Shown here one piece after another: positions 6,678 to 7,840 of a DNA stretch of 7,840 bases. Source of the stretch: Quisquiliibacterium sp. (GTDB lineage: Bacteria > Pseudomonadota > Gammaproteobacteria > Burkholderiales > Burkholderiaceae_E). The stretch is taken from contig JAURMJ010000060.1 of assembly GCA_030830765.1 (NCBI GenBank), forward strand, positions 1-7,840. The letters are read 5' to 3'. The notes under the pieces were generated by a model that did no database searches, was not told where the DNA came from, and saw only the letters and a list, made by a program, of their open reading frames with translations. Within the stretch, counting starts at the first letter, position 1. Every line of letters starts with the position of its first letter. The translations under genes were made by a program, and so were the position numbers.

Positions 6678-7559
6678 TCAGACTGAGAAAAGCTTGCGGT
6701 AGAACTTCAGCGCCGCTGCGTCATCCTCCATCTGCCAGCCGGCGTCGCATGTGGCTTGCAGCTGCTGATGCGCGATGCGCCCGAGCGGCAATTCAAGGCC
6801 AATTTCATACGCTGCCTCATTGGCCAGACGCACATCTTTGGTCAGTACCGGGCTGGCGGCACGCGGTGCGTAATCGTCAACCAGAGCGCGGCTCATCCGG
6901 TCTTCGAACATCCAGCTTTGACCCGAGCTGACCGAAATCAGATCAAACATTGCCTTCGGATCGAGGCCCAGACGCTCGGCCAGCGCCAAGGCTTCTGCAC
7001 CAGCGGTCAGGTTGATCGCTGCCATCAGGTTGTTCACGAGCTTGGCACGCATCGCATCACCATGGCGCTCCCCGATGACGAACCGCTTGCCAGCGATAGC
7101 CTCAAGCACTGAATCGACAGCCTGCAAGGCCGCCGCGCTGCCAGCCAGCATGATGCTCATCGTCCCGGCTTCGGCGCGGGCCGGACCACCGGAGATCGGA
7201 GCATCAAGGGCCAGCGCGCCGGTCTGCTCAATCATCCGGGCAAAGCGGCTTGCATCGGCAGGCGCGATTGTGCTGCTAAACAAAACAACCTTGCCTGGTA
7301 CCAACGACGCCAGCAAACCGTCAGGACCACTCAGAACCTGATCGATCTGGCTTGCATCGACCACAACCACAATGATCACGCGCACGTCAGCGCATAGCTG
7401 CGCCGGAGTTGCCGCGAGACGGGCGCCATTGCCCGTGGCAAGCGACTCTCGTGCAACATCGGTATCCCGGGCGATCGCATCAAACCCGCCTCGCAGCAGG
7501 CTGCACAAAATCCCCATTCCCATTGCGCCGACCCCGATGACGCCGACCGAATCCCTCAT
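6678..7559 (-). CDS. 3-hydroxyisobutyrate dehydrogenase-family oxidoreductase (possibly L-threonate dehydrogenase-like)
   Basis: This cytosolic NAD(P)-dependent beta-hydroxyacid dehydrogenase has 293 residues, the usual family length. The N-terminal Rossmann motif is GVGAMG (9-14). The substrate-binding signature DAPISGGPARAEAG starts at 119, and the catalytic Lys173 sits in KLVNN with Asn177. Asp32 at the end of the second strand hints at NAD rather than NADP. The C-terminal stretch SSGQSWMFEDR, then DDYAPRAA, then TKD, resembles what I recall of L-threonate dehydrogenase (LtnD) more than true 3-hydroxyisobutyrate dehydrogenase or tartronate semialdehyde reductase. No LtnD partner genes are visible, so the exact substrate stays open. 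The ATG is supported by GGAGA seven bases upstream. The gene stands alone between a terminator on its right and the convergent ETF-QO gene on its left. Confidence 0.9.
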   Translation of the reverse strand: MRDSVGVIGVGAMGMGILCSLLRGGFDAIARDTDVARESLATGNGARLAATPAQLCADVRVIIVVVVDASQIDQVLSGPDGLLASLVPGKVVLFSSTIAPADASRFARMIEQTGALALDAPISGGPARAEAGTMSIMLAGSAAALQAVDSVLEAIAGKRFVIGERHGDAMRAKLVNNLMAAINLTAGAEALALAERLGLDPKAMFDLISVSSGQSWMFEDRMSRALVDDYAPRAASPVLTKDVRLANEAAYEIGLELPLGRIAHQQLQATCDAGWQMEDDAAALKFYRKLFSV

Positions 7560-7655
7560 GCAAGATTCTCCATTGATTCAAAGTTCATTGATGCGCAAAG
7601 CAAGACTGAGTGACTTTCGGAAATCCCGACAATTGCCGGCCTTCGCAGAACGCAC

Positions 7656-7690
7656 AATCAAAACGACAATGCCGGCCAGAGGCCGGCATT
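7656..7690 (-). terminator. Rho-independent terminator of the glycine-rich protein gene
   Basis: AATGCCGGCC (7668-7677) and GGCCGGCATT (7681-7690) form a perfect 10-bp stem around a three-base loop. On the minus strand the stem is followed by GTCGTTTTGATT, a T-rich tail starting about four bases after the stem. It lies about 50 bases after the stop of the gene entering from the right. Minus direction is favoured, because the plus side continues AGAACTC. Confidence 0.75.
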
Positions 7691-7695
7691 AGAAC

Positions 7696-7720
7696 TCTTC
7701 GCGAAATGCATTCGCGAAGA
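7696..7720. repeat. Second hairpin upstream of the terminator
   Basis: TCTTCGCGAA (7696-7705) and TTCGCGAAGA (7711-7720) form a perfect 10-bp stem around ATGCA. Each arm itself contains the palindrome TTCGCGAA. It sits between the glycine-rich gene's stop and the terminator, five bases from the terminator stem, and has no T-run of its own. It may protect the mRNA 3' end or act with the terminator. Confidence 0.6.
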
Positions 7721-7740
7721 TTCAATTGAGCAGGTGTGGC

Positions 7741-7840
7741 TCAGTCGAACTGACGCGAACGACGCGGACTGTTGTAATCGCCGCCATTGTTGTCATTGCC
7801 GCGATAACCGCCGCCATCGCCGCCACCACGATAGCCACCG
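7741..7840 (-). CDS. Glycine-rich RGG-type protein, C-terminal end only
   Basis: The last 32 codons and a TGA stop of a gene that begins beyond the right edge. The visible tail is rich in Gly, Arg, Asp, Asn and Tyr with two GGYRG units, and ends NSPRRSRQFD. Such RGG/GGY tails occur on bacterial RRM-type RNA-binding proteins and on DEAD-box RNA helicases such as RhlE, so an RNA-binding function is plausible but not shown. It does not end with the acidic DDDIPF-type tip of single-stranded DNA-binding protein. The stop is followed by two hairpins, as expected for a gene end. Confidence 0.7.
   Translation of the reverse strand, partial: GGYRGGGDGGGYRGNDNNGGDYNSPRRSRQFD

Larger units (their letters stand above)
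7560..7740. other. Intergenic region upstream of the dehydrogenase gene
   Basis: This 181-bp gap lies between two minus-strand genes. Its right half holds two tandem hairpins (7668-7690 and 7696-7720). Its left half should carry the promoter of the dehydrogenase gene, but I see no clear -35/-10 pair. Noted there: a direct repeat CATTGAT (7571 and 7586), 15 bases apart, and TGCCGGCC at 7634, repeated at 7670 in the terminator stem. Confidence 0.45.

Noticed and set aside
7571..7592. Direct repeat CATTGAT, 15 bases apart, before the dehydrogenase start
   Set aside because: Seven bases repeated twice in an AT-richer stretch is easily chance, and there is no third copy or known regulator context.

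Overview
The window looks like chromosomal DNA of a GC-rich Gram-negative proteobacterium, most likely a betaproteobacterium of the Burkholderiales type. This rests on a tripartite RND efflux system (which needs an outer membrane), an ETF-ubiquinone oxidoreductase whose sequence reads like Bordetella/Achromobacter-type homologues as I remember them, and dense packing with ATGA overlaps. No mobile element, CRISPR array, tRNA or rRNA is visible. The genus cannot be fixed from the sequence alone.

Layout, left to right. (1) Positions 1-4757 hold four minus-strand genes, transcribed from right to left: a classical short-chain dehydrogenase/reductase (SDR), a cytochrome P450, a periplasmic membrane fusion protein (MFP) and an RND permease that runs off the left edge. 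SDR and P450 are separated by 2 bp or overlap by 4 bp, depending on the P450 start. MFP and permease overlap by 4 bp. A 115-bp gap between P450 and MFP holds two inverted repeats, so the efflux pair may have its own leader or control element. (2) Positions 4758-4896 are a divergent intergenic region with a short dyad. (3) Positions 4897-6549 on the plus strand encode ETF-QO, followed by a near-perfect intrinsic terminator. (4) Positions 6678-7559 on the minus strand encode a 3-hydroxyisobutyrate dehydrogenase-family enzyme that resembles L-threonate dehydrogenase. (5) At the right edge, the last 32 codons of a glycine-rich RGG-type protein enter from the right on the minus strand, followed by two tandem hairpins, one a probable terminator.

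How the genes may work together. The SDR and P450 are translationally close and probably act on a common small hydrophobic molecule. No ferredoxin or ferredoxin reductase for the P450 is visible. The MFP and permease form two parts of an MdtABC-like exporter. The outer-membrane factor, and any second permease, would lie beyond the left edge. ETF-QO passes electrons from acyl-CoA and related dehydrogenases through ETF to ubiquinone, and is probably a housekeeping neighbour. Any link between the redox pair and the pump is inference from same-strand adjacency.

Overall this is mostly an ordinary region. The best second looks are the structured leader in front of the efflux operon and the SDR-P450-efflux arrangement. 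I did not find a convincing new type of system.
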